From assembly GCA_963756975.1 (NCBI GenBank), contig CAVWPS010000002.1:1984001-2048000 (forward strand): DNA of 64,000 bases. Reading direction: 5' to 3'. The translations under genes and the position numbers were made by a program. This DNA comes from CAVRQM01 sp963756975 (GTDB lineage: Bacteria > Pseudomonadota > Alphaproteobacteria > Acetobacterales > Acetobacteraceae). Below the pieces are notes generated by a model. It saw only the letters and a list, made by a program, of their open reading frames with translations. It did not search any database and was not told the origin of the DNA. Shown piece after piece: positions 1 through 9,376 of this stretch; the first letter of the stretch is position 1, and every line of letters starts with the position of its first letter.

Positions 1-2
1 TC

Positions 3-524
3 TTGGACGTGAACGGGGCCGCGTCGGCCGAGCGCAGGTTGGCGGAAATCCTGGTCGCCTGCGTCGACGGCGGCGCGTCGGTGTCGTTCCTCCGCCCGCT
101 GGATTTTTCCCGCGCTAGGGCTTTCTGGGCTGGTGTCGCCAAAAGCGTGGCGCTGGACCGGGCAACGCTGCTGGCCGCGTGGTCGGACGGGGTGCTGGCC
201 GGCTGCGTGATGCTGAATCGCGATACGCCGCAAAACCAGCCGCACCGGGCCGACGTGGCGAAAATGCTGGTGCACCCGGCGTTTCGCAGGCGAGGGCTCG
301 CACGCGCGCTGATGGTCGCCGTCCATGATGCGGCGGTCGCGGCTGGGCGGACGCTGCTGACGCTGGACACGGCCGATGACGGGGCGGAGGCGCTGTATCG
401 CTCGCTCGGCTGGCAGCCCTGCGGCCGCATCCCGGGCTACGCGCTCGATCCGGACGGCGTGCTGGAGGAGACGCGGCTGTTCTACCGCGCCTCGTCCGAT
501 CGACAGCATCCATCGAGTGAATAG
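3..524 (+). CDS. GNAT family N-acetyltransferase (5' end probably cut by window edge)
   Basis: Acyl-CoA-dependent N-acetyltransferase of the GNAT fold; the substrate cannot be told. The acetyl-CoA binding signature is visible as MLVHPAFRRRGLARALM near residues 88-104, followed by LLTLDTADDGAEALYRSLGW, the usual beta-5 and alpha-4 region of the fold. The open frame begins with a TTG at the very first bases of the window, so the true start may lie upstream. Its last eight bases overlap the start of hicA, which suggests co-transcription with the toxin-antitoxin pair, though a functional link is not implied. Family call is firm; specificity is unknown. Confidence 0.85.
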   Translation: MDVNGAASAERRLAEILVACVDGGASVSFLRPLDFSRARAFWAGVAKSVALDRATLLAAWSDGVLAGCVMLNRDTPQNQPHRADVAKMLVHPAFRRRGLARALMVAVHDAAVAAGRTLLTLDTADDGAEALYRSLGWQPCGRIPGYALDPDGVLEETRLFYRASSDRQHPSSE

Positions 525-711
525 CCGGGACATCATTCGGGCGCTGGAGCAGGCGGGCTGGAAGCTGCGTGCCATCAGGGGTAGTCATCACCAGTTCTAT
601 CACCCGGACCGCTCTGGCCTCGCGACCGTGCCGCACCCGAGACGTGACATACCGATAGGCACCTTGCGGAGCATCGAGCGGCAGTCGGGTGTTCAGCTCA
701 GGGTTAAATGA
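517..711 (+). CDS. hicA: HicA-type toxin (mRNA interferase)
   Basis: Small toxin of a type II toxin-antitoxin pair. HicA proteins have a dsRNA-binding-like fold and cleave mRNA. The 64-residue product carries the family core: an N-terminal helix (SRDIIRALEQAGW), then IRGSHHQFYHP with the catalytic histidine region, and a C-terminal PIGTLRSIERQSG helix. I chose the GTG at 517 because it starts directly at the conserved N-terminal helix; upstream residues in this frame are a shadow of the acetyltransferase gene. It overlaps that gene by 8 bases and ends directly against the hicB start codon, the usual toxin-first order. Confidence 0.88.
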   Translation: MNSRDIIRALEQAGWKLRAIRGSHHQFYHPDRSGLATVPHPRRDIPIGTLRSIERQSGVQLRVK

Positions 712-1098
712 ATGACCGATTACATCGCATTGGTCCGCAAGGACCCGGACAGTGATTTCGGGGTCGATTTCCCGGATTTTCCCGGCTGCGTCTCGGCCGG
801 CACTTCGCTCGACGACGCTCGGGACATGGCCGCCGAAGCGTTGCAGTTCCACATCGATGGTATGATCGAGACCGGAGAAGCCATTCCTTCACCGTCGTCT
901 TTGGATGATGTCATGGCCGATGTTCACAACCGTGATGCGGTCGTCATGCTCATCCCGGCTGTCACACCTGAGCCGGCGAACGTCCGCGTGACACTGTTCG
1001 TGCCACGAGGGATCGTCGAGGCGATCGATCGCGCCTCGGCCGACCGATCGCGCTTTCTGGTCGATGCCGCGGAAGAGAAATTGCGCGCCGCGTCGTAG
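712..1098 (+). CDS. hicB: HicB-type antitoxin
   Basis: Antitoxin partner of HicA. The N-terminal half (about residues 1-60) is the partly degraded RNase H-like HicB fold, with DSDFGVDFPDFPGCVSAG and the SLDDARDMAAEAL helix. The C-terminal stretch (about 92-125, VRVTLFVPRGIVEAIDRAS) looks like a ribbon-helix-helix or similar DNA-binding segment, as expected for an autoregulated antitoxin. It starts immediately after the hicA stop codon with no gap. At 128 residues it has normal family length. Its promoter and operator would lie upstream within or before the acetyltransferase gene; none is clear. Confidence 0.88.
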   Translation: MTDYIALVRKDPDSDFGVDFPDFPGCVSAGTSLDDARDMAAEALQFHIDGMIETGEAIPSPSSLDDVMADVHNRDAVVMLIPAVTPEPANVRVTLFVPRGIVEAIDRASADRSRFLVDAAEEKLRAAS

Positions 1099-1205
1099 AG
1101 TTCGCTCTGGACAGACTTCAGCGCGGCATCGGTGTCATCACCCGCGACGCAGCCCCTCACGCCGACACCCTTCTCCGGCAGCTGACGTTGCGCGAACCGT
1201 CCTGA
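1095..1205 (+). other. Spacer after hicB with a possible coding remnant
   Basis: Between hicB and puuD lie about 140 bases. One frame, from about 1095 to the TGA at 1203-1205, reads like protein-coding sequence (VEFALDRLQRGIGVITRDAA and on to QLTLREPS). It has no start codon of its own and reaches back into hicB in another frame. It could be the 3' remnant of a gene truncated when hicAB arrived, or chance. I do not recognise a family. Confidence 0.2.
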
Positions 1206-1240
1206 GCCGCCACCCTTCGCACTCGCGAAAGGGGATGCGG

Positions 1241-2440
1241 ATGGGCGGTTTGCTGATCGACTGGCTGGAGCTGCTGGTGCGGTGGACGCACGTGATCTGC
1301 GGCATCGCCTGGATCGGCGCCTCGTTCTACTTCATCGCGCTCGACGCCTCGCTGCAGCCCGGGGCCGCGTTGCCGGCCGGGGTCAAGGGCGACGCCTGGC
1401 AGGTTCATGGCGGCGGCTTCTACCAGATCCAGAAATACATGGTGGCCCCCGGCACCATGCCGGCCCACCTGACCTGGTTCAAATGGGAGGCGTACGCGAC
1501 CTGGATTTTCGGGTTCGTGCTGCTGGTCCTGGTCTACTACCTCCACCCCGACCTCTATCTGATCGATCCGCAGGTGCGCGCGCTGTCCACGTCGGACGCC
1601 GTCGTCGGCGGCGCCGCGTCGCTCGCCCTCGGCTGGATCGTCTACGATCTGCTGTGCCGTTCCTGGTTCGGCCGCGACACCGCACGGCTGGCGACGGCCG
1701 GGTTCCTGCTGCTGGTGCTGGCCTCGTTCGCCTATACGCACGTGTTCAGCGGCCGGGGTGCGTTCATCCATATCGGTGCGCTGGTCGGCTCGATCATGGT
1801 CGGCAACGTGTTCTTCGTCATCATGCCGAACCAGCGGATCGTGGTGCGGGACCTGATCGCCGGCCGCACGCCGGACCCGAAGCTCGGCGCGCAGGCCAAG
1901 CAGCGCAGCATCCACAACAACTACCTGACGCTGCCGGTCGTGTTCGTGATGATCAGCAACCACTACGCCTTCACCTACACCGGGCGCTGGGCGTGGCTGG
2001 TGCTGGCCTGCGTGTTCATCGCGAGCTTTCTGGTGCGCCACTGGTTCAATGTCGGGCACACCGGGGCCAGGCCAGACTGGCGGCTGTGGCCGGCCGCCGC
2101 CGTGCCGATCGCGGCCGGTGCCGCGTTGACGCTGATCGCCCAATACGCCAACACCCCGGCGAACGCGGCGGCGCAGCCGGTGAACTTCGCCGAGGTTCAG
2201 GGCATCGTCGCCAACCGCTGTCAGCCGTGCCATGCGGCCAGCCCGACCTGGCAGGGAATTTCGGCGGCACCGATGGGGATCATGCTCGACAGCCCGACCC
2301 GGATCGCAACACTCGCCCCGCGCATCAAAACGCAGGCGGTGACGCTGCGCGCGATGCCGCTCGGCAACGCGACCGGCATCACCGAGGCGGAGCGCGCCGC
2401 ACTCGGCGATTGGGTCGACCACGGGGCGGCCTTGCAATGA
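1241..2440 (+). CDS. puuD: Membrane urate hydroxylase PuuD with C-terminal cytochrome c domain
   Basis: PuuD proteins oxidise urate to 5-hydroxyisourate at the membrane, passing electrons to a fused cytochrome c. About 310 N-terminal residues form a polytopic membrane domain with many hydrophobic helices (first helix WLELLVRWTHVICGIAWIG) and conserved histidines. A small periplasmic-type cytochrome c domain follows, with the heme motif CQPCH at residues 327-331. The ATG at 1241 was chosen over 1235 because AAAGGGG at 1228-1234 is then properly spaced. The next gene, HIU hydrolase, overlaps by four bases and takes the product one step further, which strongly supports the assignment. Confidence 0.9.
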   Translation: MGGLLIDWLELLVRWTHVICGIAWIGASFYFIALDASLQPGAALPAGVKGDAWQVHGGGFYQIQKYMVAPGTMPAHLTWFKWEAYATWIFGFVLLVLVYYLHPDLYLIDPQVRALSTSDAVVGGAASLALGWIVYDLLCRSWFGRDTARLATAGFLLLVLASFAYTHVFSGRGAFIHIGALVGSIMVGNVFFVIMPNQRIVVRDLIAGRTPDPKLGAQAKQRSIHNNYLTLPVVFVMISNHYAFTYTGRWAWLVLACVFIASFLVRHWFNVGHTGARPDWRLWPAAAVPIAAGAALTLIAQYANTPANAAAQPVNFAEVQGIVANRCQPCHAASPTWQGISAAPMGIMLDSPTRIATLAPRIKTQAVTLRAMPLGNATGITEAERAALGDWVDHGAALQ

Positions 2441-2745
2441 GCGGCAGGCTGACGACGCACGTGCTGGACACGGCGAAGGGGAAGCCCGCCGCCGGCATCC
2501 GGATCGACGTTCTGCGCGACGGTGCCGTGCTGGCCTCCGCCACGACCAACGACGACGGACGGTGCGACGCGCCGCTGCTGGCGGGCGATGCTTTCGCCGC
2601 AGGGACGTACGAGCTGGTGTTTCACGTCGGGTGCGGCTTCTACGACGCGATCCCGATCCGCTTTCGCGTGACCGATCCGGGCCAGCACCATCACGTGCCG
2701 CTGCTGCTCTCGCCATACGGCTACACCACCTACCGGGGCAGCTGA
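2437..2745 (+). CDS. hiuH: 5-hydroxyisourate hydrolase (transthyretin-like)
   Basis: Hydrolyses 5-hydroxyisourate, the PuuD product, to OHCU. The 102-residue protein is of normal family length and shows the transthyretin-related pattern: LTTHVLDTAKGKPAAGI at the N terminus (conserved histidine at residue 8), an Arg-bearing central strand, and the diagnostic C-terminal YRGS tetrapeptide. The ATG overlaps the puuD stop codon (ATGA), so translation is coupled. No OHCU decarboxylase gene is visible in the window. Confidence 0.93.
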   Translation: MSGRLTTHVLDTAKGKPAAGIRIDVLRDGAVLASATTNDDGRCDAPLLAGDAFAAGTYELVFHVGCGFYDAIPIRFRVTDPGQHHHVPLLLSPYGYTTYRGS

Positions 2746-3494
2746 TGCGCCTGCTGATCGCGAACCCGAACACGACCGACGCCGTGACCGCCGCCGCCGC
2801 CGAGGTGGCGCGCCGGGCCGCGTCGCCCGGCACGCAGATCCTCGCCGCCAGCGCCCGCTTCGGGGCCGCCATCATCGGCACCCGCGCGGAACTCGCCGTA
2901 TCAGAACACGCGTCGCTCGAACTGCTGGCGCGCCACGCCGGCGGATGCGACGCGGCGATCGTGGCGGCCTCGACCGATAGCGGCCTGCGCGCGGCGCGCG
3001 AGCTGCTCGCGATCCCGGTGCTGGGTTTGACGGAGAGTGCCATCCATGTCGCCTGCCTGCTCGGCGGACGCTTCGCCGCGCTGACCCTGTCGGTGCGCAG
3101 CGGCGTGCTCGCGCGCGAACTGATCGACGGCTACGGCTTCGGCTCCCGCTGCGCCGGCGTGCGCGCGGTCGCGGCGACCCCGGACCATGTGCTGCGCGAG
3201 CCCGACCGGGTGGCGGCGTTGCTGGCCGAGGAGGCGCGGGTGGCGGTCGAGGAAGGGGCGGACGTGATCGTGCTGATCGGCGCCGTGCTCGCCGACATGC
3301 CGCAGCGTCTGCAACCGCGATCGCCTGTGCCGGTTGTGGAGGGCGTGTCCTGCGCGGTCGTGCTGGCCGAGGCGCTGGTCCGGCTCGCGCCGCAGCCGTC
3401 CCGCGCGGGCAGCTACGCGGCGCCGGAAGGCAGGACAACGAGCGGGCTCGATACCGTGCTGGCGGCGCGGCTCGCATGGAAAGGTGGCGCTTGA
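2745..3494 (+). CDS. Asp/Glu/hydantoin racemase superfamily protein, catalytic cysteines apparently absent
   Basis: N-terminal MRLLIANPNTTDAVT and the later GLTESAIH are typical of hydantoin and allantoin racemases (HpxA type), and the location after HIU hydrolase fits an allantoin-handling role. However, racemases of this family use two cysteines. Where I expect the first (after the strand IVAA) the sequence reads AASTDSG, and where I expect the second (VIVLIGAVLAD) there is no cysteine. The cysteines present (for example HVACLLGG, GVSCAVV) are not at those places. This is judged from remembered family motifs. It may act as something other than a racemase. It starts in a TGATG junction with hiuH. 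Confidence 0.7.
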   Translation: MRLLIANPNTTDAVTAAAAEVARRAASPGTQILAASARFGAAIIGTRAELAVSEHASLELLARHAGGCDAAIVAASTDSGLRAARELLAIPVLGLTESAIHVACLLGGRFAALTLSVRSGVLARELIDGYGFGSRCAGVRAVAATPDHVLREPDRVAALLAEEARVAVEEGADVIVLIGAVLADMPQRLQPRSPVPVVEGVSCAVVLAEALVRLAPQPSRAGSYAAPEGRTTSGLDTVLAARLAWKGGA

Positions 3495-4411
3495 TGTTGG
3501 ACGAAACCGCACGCGGCGTGTTCCCGATCGCGGTCACGCCGTTCCTGCCCGACGGCACGCTCGACCTCGCCGGGACCGACGGTCTGGTCGAATTCTATCT
3601 CGAGCGAGGTGCCACCGGGCTGACGATCCTGGGCGTGCTCGGCGAGGCGATGAAGCTGTCGGGCGCGGAGGCGATTTCGTTCACGCGCCACGTCCTGTCG
3701 CGGGTCGGCGGGCGCGTGCCGGTGGTGGTCGGCGTGACAAATCTCGGCTTCGTGCCGATGGGCGAACTCGCGCGCGACGCGATGGAGGCGGGGGCGGCGG
3801 GCGTCATGGTGGCACCGCCGGCCGCACTTCGGACCGACGATCAGCTGGCCGGATACGTCAGGCAGGTCGTCGACATGCTGGGCGACACGCCGTTGGTGTT
3901 GCAGGACTATCCGCTGCTGAGCGGGGTGCAGATGAGCGTCGCCCTGATCCGCCGGTTGATCGCGGAGACGCCGAGCATCGTCATGGTCAAGGCGGAGGAC
4001 TGGCCGGGCCTGACCAAGATCGGCGCGCTGCGGGCCGAAACCGGGGGACGGCGGGTGTCGATCCTGGTCGGCAATGGCGGGCTGTTCCTGCCGGAGGAGC
4101 TCGCGCGCGGGGCCGACGGTGCCATGACCGGCTACGCCTTCCCCGAAATGCTGCGCGACGTGGTGGCGGCGCACGAGGCCGGCGACCGCGAGCGGGCGCA
4201 AAACCTGTTCGACGCGCATCTGCCGTATCTGCGCTACGAGCAGCAGCAGGGCATCGGGCTGTCGGTCCGCAAGCACGTGCTGGCGCAGCGCGGCGCCATC
4301 CCGCACGCGACGTTGCGCCGCCCGTTCGCGCCGCTGTCGCCGTCCGATCTGGGCGACATCGAATTTCTGCTGGCGCGGCAGACGAAGCGGCTGGCCGAGT
4401 TCGGCGCGTGA
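3494..4411 (+). CDS. Dihydrodipicolinate synthase (DapA/NAL) superfamily protein of unknown substrate
   Basis: A class I aldolase-type TIM barrel of 305 residues. The Schiff-base lysine is K166 in MVKAEDWPG and the partner tyrosine is Y139 in LQDYP. The usual GTTGE or GSTGE motif reads GVLGEAMKLS (residues about 37-46), so the threonines used by true DapA are missing and lysine biosynthesis is unlikely. I chose the ATG at 3494 (TGATG with the previous stop, AAGGTGG six bases ahead) over an upstream ATG. Its place inside a purine-degradation operon suggests a lyase, aldolase or hydrolase-like step there, but this is inference. Confidence 0.85.
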   Translation: MLDETARGVFPIAVTPFLPDGTLDLAGTDGLVEFYLERGATGLTILGVLGEAMKLSGAEAISFTRHVLSRVGGRVPVVVGVTNLGFVPMGELARDAMEAGAAGVMVAPPAALRTDDQLAGYVRQVVDMLGDTPLVLQDYPLLSGVQMSVALIRRLIAETPSIVMVKAEDWPGLTKIGALRAETGGRRVSILVGNGGLFLPEELARGADGAMTGYAFPEMLRDVVAAHEAGDRERAQNLFDAHLPYLRYEQQQGIGLSVRKHVLAQRGAIPHATLRRPFAPLSPSDLGDIEFLLARQTKRLAEFGA

Positions 4412-5325
4412 CCACGAAAATCCTGATCGACTGCGATCCCGGCACCGACGACGCGATCGCGCTGTGGCTGGCGCTGGCGTCGCCCGAACTCGACCTCGCG
4501 ATGGTGACGGTGGTCGGCGGCAATGTCGGCCTCGACGTCACGCTGCCCAACGCGCGCGCCATCGTCTCGCTCGCCGGACGCGCCGACATCCCGGTCGTCG
4601 CCGGCTCGCCCCGCGCCATTCTGGGCGCGTTTCCGGACGCGGCGGAGGTGCACGGCGAGGACGGGCTGGGCGGCGTCGTGCTGCCGGTGGGGGCGGCGGC
4701 CGCTCCGGGCCTCGCTTGCGACCGCATCCGCGAGGCGTTGCGCGCGGCGGGGCCGGACGGGCTGACGCTGGTCGGCATCGGGCCCGCGACCAATCTGGCG
4801 CTGGCGCTGCTGGCCGAGCCGGAACTCGCCGCCCATGCCCGCGAAATCGTGCTGATGACCGGGGCCGTCACGGACGGGAACATCACGCCGGCGGCCGAAT
4901 TCAACGCGTTCTGCGACCCGGAGGCGCTGGCCGTGCTACTCGGCTTCGGCCGGCCGGTGACCCTGGCGACGCTCGACGTGACCAACCAGGCGCTGTGTAC
5001 CCCGGCCCGGATCGACGCGTTGCGCGCGGCCGGCGGCGGGGCGTGCGCGCGCGCCACGGTCGGAATCTGGGAGCGGGTCCGCCCGTCGGCGCGCTCCAAC
5101 TTCGCCGGGCACGAGCAGCACGACCCGTGCGCGCTCGCGTGGCTGGTCGCCCCCGGCCTGTTCACCTCGCGAAACGTGTTCGCGACGGTCGACCTCGGTC
5201 CCGGGCCGGAGCGGGGGCGCACCGTCATCGTCGCCGGGCACGAGCCGAACGCGCGGTTGCTGGAGACGGTCGACGCCGAGGGCTTCTTCGCGTTGCTGAC
5301 GGAGCGCCTGAAGCGGCTGCCGTGA
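4408..5325 (+). CDS. Inosine/uridine-type nucleoside hydrolase
   Basis: Hydrolyses the N-glycosidic bond of ribonucleosides, releasing free bases and ribose. The calcium-binding signature DCDPGTDDA is at residues 8-16, and a second conserved block, MTGAVTDGNITPAAEFNAFCDPEA, lies near residues 150-173. Length (305 residues) is normal. The GTG start overlaps the previous stop (GTGA), and no other start fits the motif at the N terminus. In this operon it would feed purine bases into the oxidation route that ends in urate. Purine or pyrimidine preference cannot be read from the sequence. Confidence 0.9.
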   Translation: MTTKILIDCDPGTDDAIALWLALASPELDLAMVTVVGGNVGLDVTLPNARAIVSLAGRADIPVVAGSPRAILGAFPDAAEVHGEDGLGGVVLPVGAAAAPGLACDRIREALRAAGPDGLTLVGIGPATNLALALLAEPELAAHAREIVLMTGAVTDGNITPAAEFNAFCDPEALAVLLGFGRPVTLATLDVTNQALCTPARIDALRAAGGGACARATVGIWERVRPSARSNFAGHEQHDPCALAWLVAPGLFTSRNVFATVDLGPGPERGRTVIVAGHEPNARLLETVDAEGFFALLTERLKRLP

Positions 5326-5336
5326 GCCGCCACGCC

Positions 5337-5654
5337 GATGGTGCTGGGCGCCGTGCCGGCCGGAGCGACGCGGCGGTTGTACAGGCGGACGCGCCCGGCC
5401 ACGGTGCCGGGCCCGAGGTCGACCTGCCACCACGGTCGCCGCGCGGGCGGTCAGGAAAACGGTGCTGAGCGCGCACCAGCTTAGGTCGGAATAGGGCACC
5501 TTTCGAGCGACCAGCGGAACGACCACCGTGTGACAAGGTTCGGCCCGAAGGTCGGAACGCAGTCGATGCCTTGGTCGCGCATCGCCTGGACCAGCGGGCG
5601 AAAATCGTCCCATTGGTGGGTGCGAAACAGGATCGCGATGCGCGGGTCGGGCAT
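5337..5654 (-). pseudogene. Decayed remnant, possibly of a glycan-related protein with a discoidin-like motif
   Basis: The 391-base stretch 5326-5716 between the nucleoside hydrolase and ureD holds no intact gene. On the minus strand, a start at 5654 gives 57 codons (MPDPRIAILFRTHQWDDFRP and on) before a stop at 5481. Coding-like sequence then continues in other frames. One piece near 5412-5433 reads RPWWQVDLGPGTVAGRV followed by RLYNRR, which resembles F5/8 (discoidin-like) sugar-binding domains. The frames are broken by at least one stop codon (TGA), so I read this as a degraded gene. Family assignment is tentative. Confidence 0.4.
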
Positions 5655-5716
5655 AGGCCGCGAGCGTAGGCGGGGCGGGTTGCACCGTCGACAGGTGCCA
5701 ACCATGCTGCCCGCGC

Positions 5717-6550
5717 ATGCCGCCAGACGGACTTCTACACGCCGCGATCCGGCACCAGCGCGCCGAGGGATCGGTCCGGGTCGGGTTCGGCATCCGCGAC
5801 GGCCGCACGCGTCTCACCGATCTGTATCAGGCGGGCTGCCTGAAGGCGCGGTTTCCGCGAACGTCCGATTGGGCGGAGGCGATCGTCGTCAACAGCTCGG
5901 GCGGTGTCGCGTGCGGCGACCGGCTCGATGTCTCGGTCGAGGTCGCGGCCGGTTCGTCCGGGGTGCTGACGGCGCAGGCGGCCGAGCGGTTTTATCGCGC
6001 CACCGACGGCAGCGTGGCCGCACGGGTGCGCGGCGCCGTGACGCTCGCGGCCGGAGCGCGGCTCGACTGGCTGCCGCAGGAAAGCATCCTGTTCGACGCC
6101 GCCGCACTCGACCGGGCGCTCGACGTCGACATGGCGGAGGATGCCGCATTCCTGGGCATCGAGGCGGTGCTGTTCGGCCGTGCCGCGATGGGCGAGACGG
6201 TGCGGCGCGGCATGTTGCGTGACCGGATCACGGTGCGGCGCGCCGGGCGGCTCATCTACCACGACGCGGTCCGGCTCGACGGCGACATGGCGGGCGCACT
6301 CGACCGGGCGGCCGTCGGTGGCGGCGCGCGGGCGATGGCGACCATCGTTCACGTCGCACCGGATGCGCCCGGCCGGCTGGACGCGTTGCGGGCGGCGCTG
6401 GCCGGCATGGAAGCGGGCGCGTCATCGTGGGACGGCATGATCGTTGCACGTGTGCTGGCGCGCGACGGGGCCGCGTTGCGCTCGGCAACCGTTGCGGCCT
6501 TGTCAGTGCTGCGCGATGGCCGCACGCTGCCCCGAAGCTGGAGCCTGTAA
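5717..6550 (+). CDS. ureD: Urease accessory protein UreD
   Basis: UreD binds apo-urease and, with UreF and UreG, helps deliver nickel to the active site. The 277-residue product shows the family pattern: LYQAGCLKARFPR near residue 36, the glycine-rich SSGGVACGDRL near 61-71, TAQAAERFYR around 90-100, and WLPQESILFD around 118-127. It opens a same-strand, gap-free urease operon. No promoter stands out in the decayed region upstream. Length and motifs are normal. Confidence 0.93.
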   Translation: MPPDGLLHAAIRHQRAEGSVRVGFGIRDGRTRLTDLYQAGCLKARFPRTSDWAEAIVVNSSGGVACGDRLDVSVEVAAGSSGVLTAQAAERFYRATDGSVAARVRGAVTLAAGARLDWLPQESILFDAAALDRALDVDMAEDAAFLGIEAVLFGRAAMGETVRRGMLRDRITVRRAGRLIYHDAVRLDGDMAGALDRAAVGGGARAMATIVHVAPDAPGRLDALRAALAGMEAGASSWDGMIVARVLARDGAALRSATVAALSVLRDGRTLPRSWSL

Positions 6551-6563
6551 GGATGTCGCCCAC

Positions 6564-6866
6564 GTGAACCTGACGCCGCGCGAGAAAGACAAGCTTCTCA
6601 TCGCGACCGCCGCCATGGTCGCCCGCCGCCGGCTGGAGCGCGGGGTGAAGCTGAACCACCCGGAGGCGATCGCTCTGATCTCCGATTTCGTCGTCGAGGG
6701 CGCGCGGGACGGACGCTCGGTCGCCGACCTGATGCAGGCCGGCGGCCACGTGCTGACGCGCGAGCAGGTGATGGAGGGTGTCGCCGACATGATCGCGGAC
6801 GTGCAGGTCGAGGCGACGTTCCCGGACGGGACGAAACTCGTCACCGTTCACGAGCCGATTCGATGA
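6564..6866 (+). CDS. ureA: Urease gamma subunit
   Basis: Small structural subunit of the (alpha-beta-gamma)3 urease. The 100-residue protein has the canonical start NLTPREKDKLL and the conserved LNHPEAIALISDFVVEGARD stretch, ending HEPIR. The GTG at 6564 gives exactly the standard 100-residue length. A TAAGGA ribosome binding site overlaps the ureD stop codon about 10 bases upstream. Confidence 0.96.
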   Translation: MNLTPREKDKLLIATAAMVARRRLERGVKLNHPEAIALISDFVVEGARDGRSVADLMQAGGHVLTREQVMEGVADMIADVQVEATFPDGTKLVTVHEPIR

Positions 6867-6876
6867 GGGCGGGCCG

Positions 6877-7182
6877 ATGATCCCGGGCGAGGTCGAGACG
6901 CTCGACGGCGACATCGAGCTAAACGCCGGCTTGCCGCAGACCACGCTGACGGTGGCCAACACCGGCGACCGCCCGATCCAGGTCGGCAGCCACTACCATT
7001 TTGCCGAAACCAACACGGCGCTGTCGTTCGATCGTGCCGCCGCGCGTGGGCAGCGGCTCGACATCGTCGCGGGCTCCGCCGTCCGCTTCGAGCCGGGGCA
7101 GACGCGAGACGTCACGCTGATCCCGTTGCGCGGGTCGCGAAACGTCTGGGGCTTTCGCGGCGACGTACAGGGTCCGTTGTAG
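6877..7182 (+). CDS. ureB: Urease beta subunit
   Basis: Second structural urease subunit, 101 residues. The start MIPGEV, the central VGSHYHFAETN motif and the C-terminal GSRNVWGFRG are diagnostic. It is separate from ureA, as in most proteobacteria, and its stop abuts the ureC ATG with no gap, so translation is probably coupled. Confidence 0.97.
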   Translation: MIPGEVETLDGDIELNAGLPQTTLTVANTGDRPIQVGSHYHFAETNTALSFDRAAARGQRLDIVAGSAVRFEPGQTRDVTLIPLRGSRNVWGFRGDVQGPL

Positions 7183-8889
<1,707 letters not shown>

Positions 8890-8902
8890 TGGGTTCCGCC
8901 TG

Positions 8903-9376
8903 ATGCCGCACGACGGCCATGACCATCCGCAATGGCTGGCACGCGACGTGCGCCCGTCGGCCGATGGCGCGATCGACACGGTGCACATCGACTTCGACCG
9001 CCGCCACCGCCGCCGCATCCTGCTGACGACCGAAGCGGGGCATGAGGTGTTGCTCGATCTGCCGCACGCGGTTCGCCTGCGCGACGGCGACGGCCTGGTG
9101 CTCGACGACGGGCGGATCGTCGCCGTTCGCGCGCGGGCCGAACCGTTGTGCGAAATCCATGCGCACGATCCGGCCGCGATGGTGCGGATCGCGTGGCATC
9201 TCGGCAACCGCCATCTGCCGGTGCAGTTGCTGGGCGAGCGGCTGCGGATCCGGCGCGACCACGTGATCGAGGACATGGTCGAGAAACTCGGTGGCCACGT
9301 CGCCATCGTCGACGCGGCGTTCGACCCGGAGGTCGGCGCCTACGCCGGCGGGCACAGCCATTCGCATGACGACTGA
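8903..9376 (+). CDS. ureE: Urease nickel chaperone UreE
   Basis: Nickel-binding accessory protein that loads UreG. The 157-residue product has histidine-bearing ends (MPHDGHDH at the N terminus, GGHSHSHDD at the C terminus) and the conserved core IAWHLGNRHLPVQ with the metal-site histidine near residue 96. The His tail is shorter than in Klebsiella UreE, so nickel storage capacity may be modest. Its 3' end overlaps ureF by 11 bases. Confidence 0.93.
   Translation: MPHDGHDHPQWLARDVRPSADGAIDTVHIDFDRRHRRRILLTTEAGHEVLLDLPHAVRLRDGDGLVLDDGRIVAVRARAEPLCEIHAHDPAAMVRIAWHLGNRHLPVQLLGERLRIRRDHVIEDMVEKLGGHVAIVDAAFDPEVGAYAGGHSHSHDD

Noticed and set aside
1157..3043. Open frame of 628 codons antisense to puuD, hiuH and the racemase-like gene
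   Set aside because: Arg/Pro/Ala-rich shadow of well-supported plus-strand genes; no motif and no separate start region.
3494..4411. Assigning the DapA-superfamily gene to lysine biosynthesis (dapA)
   Set aside because: The GTTGE motif threonines are missing and the gene sits in a purine operon, so a true dapA is unlikely.
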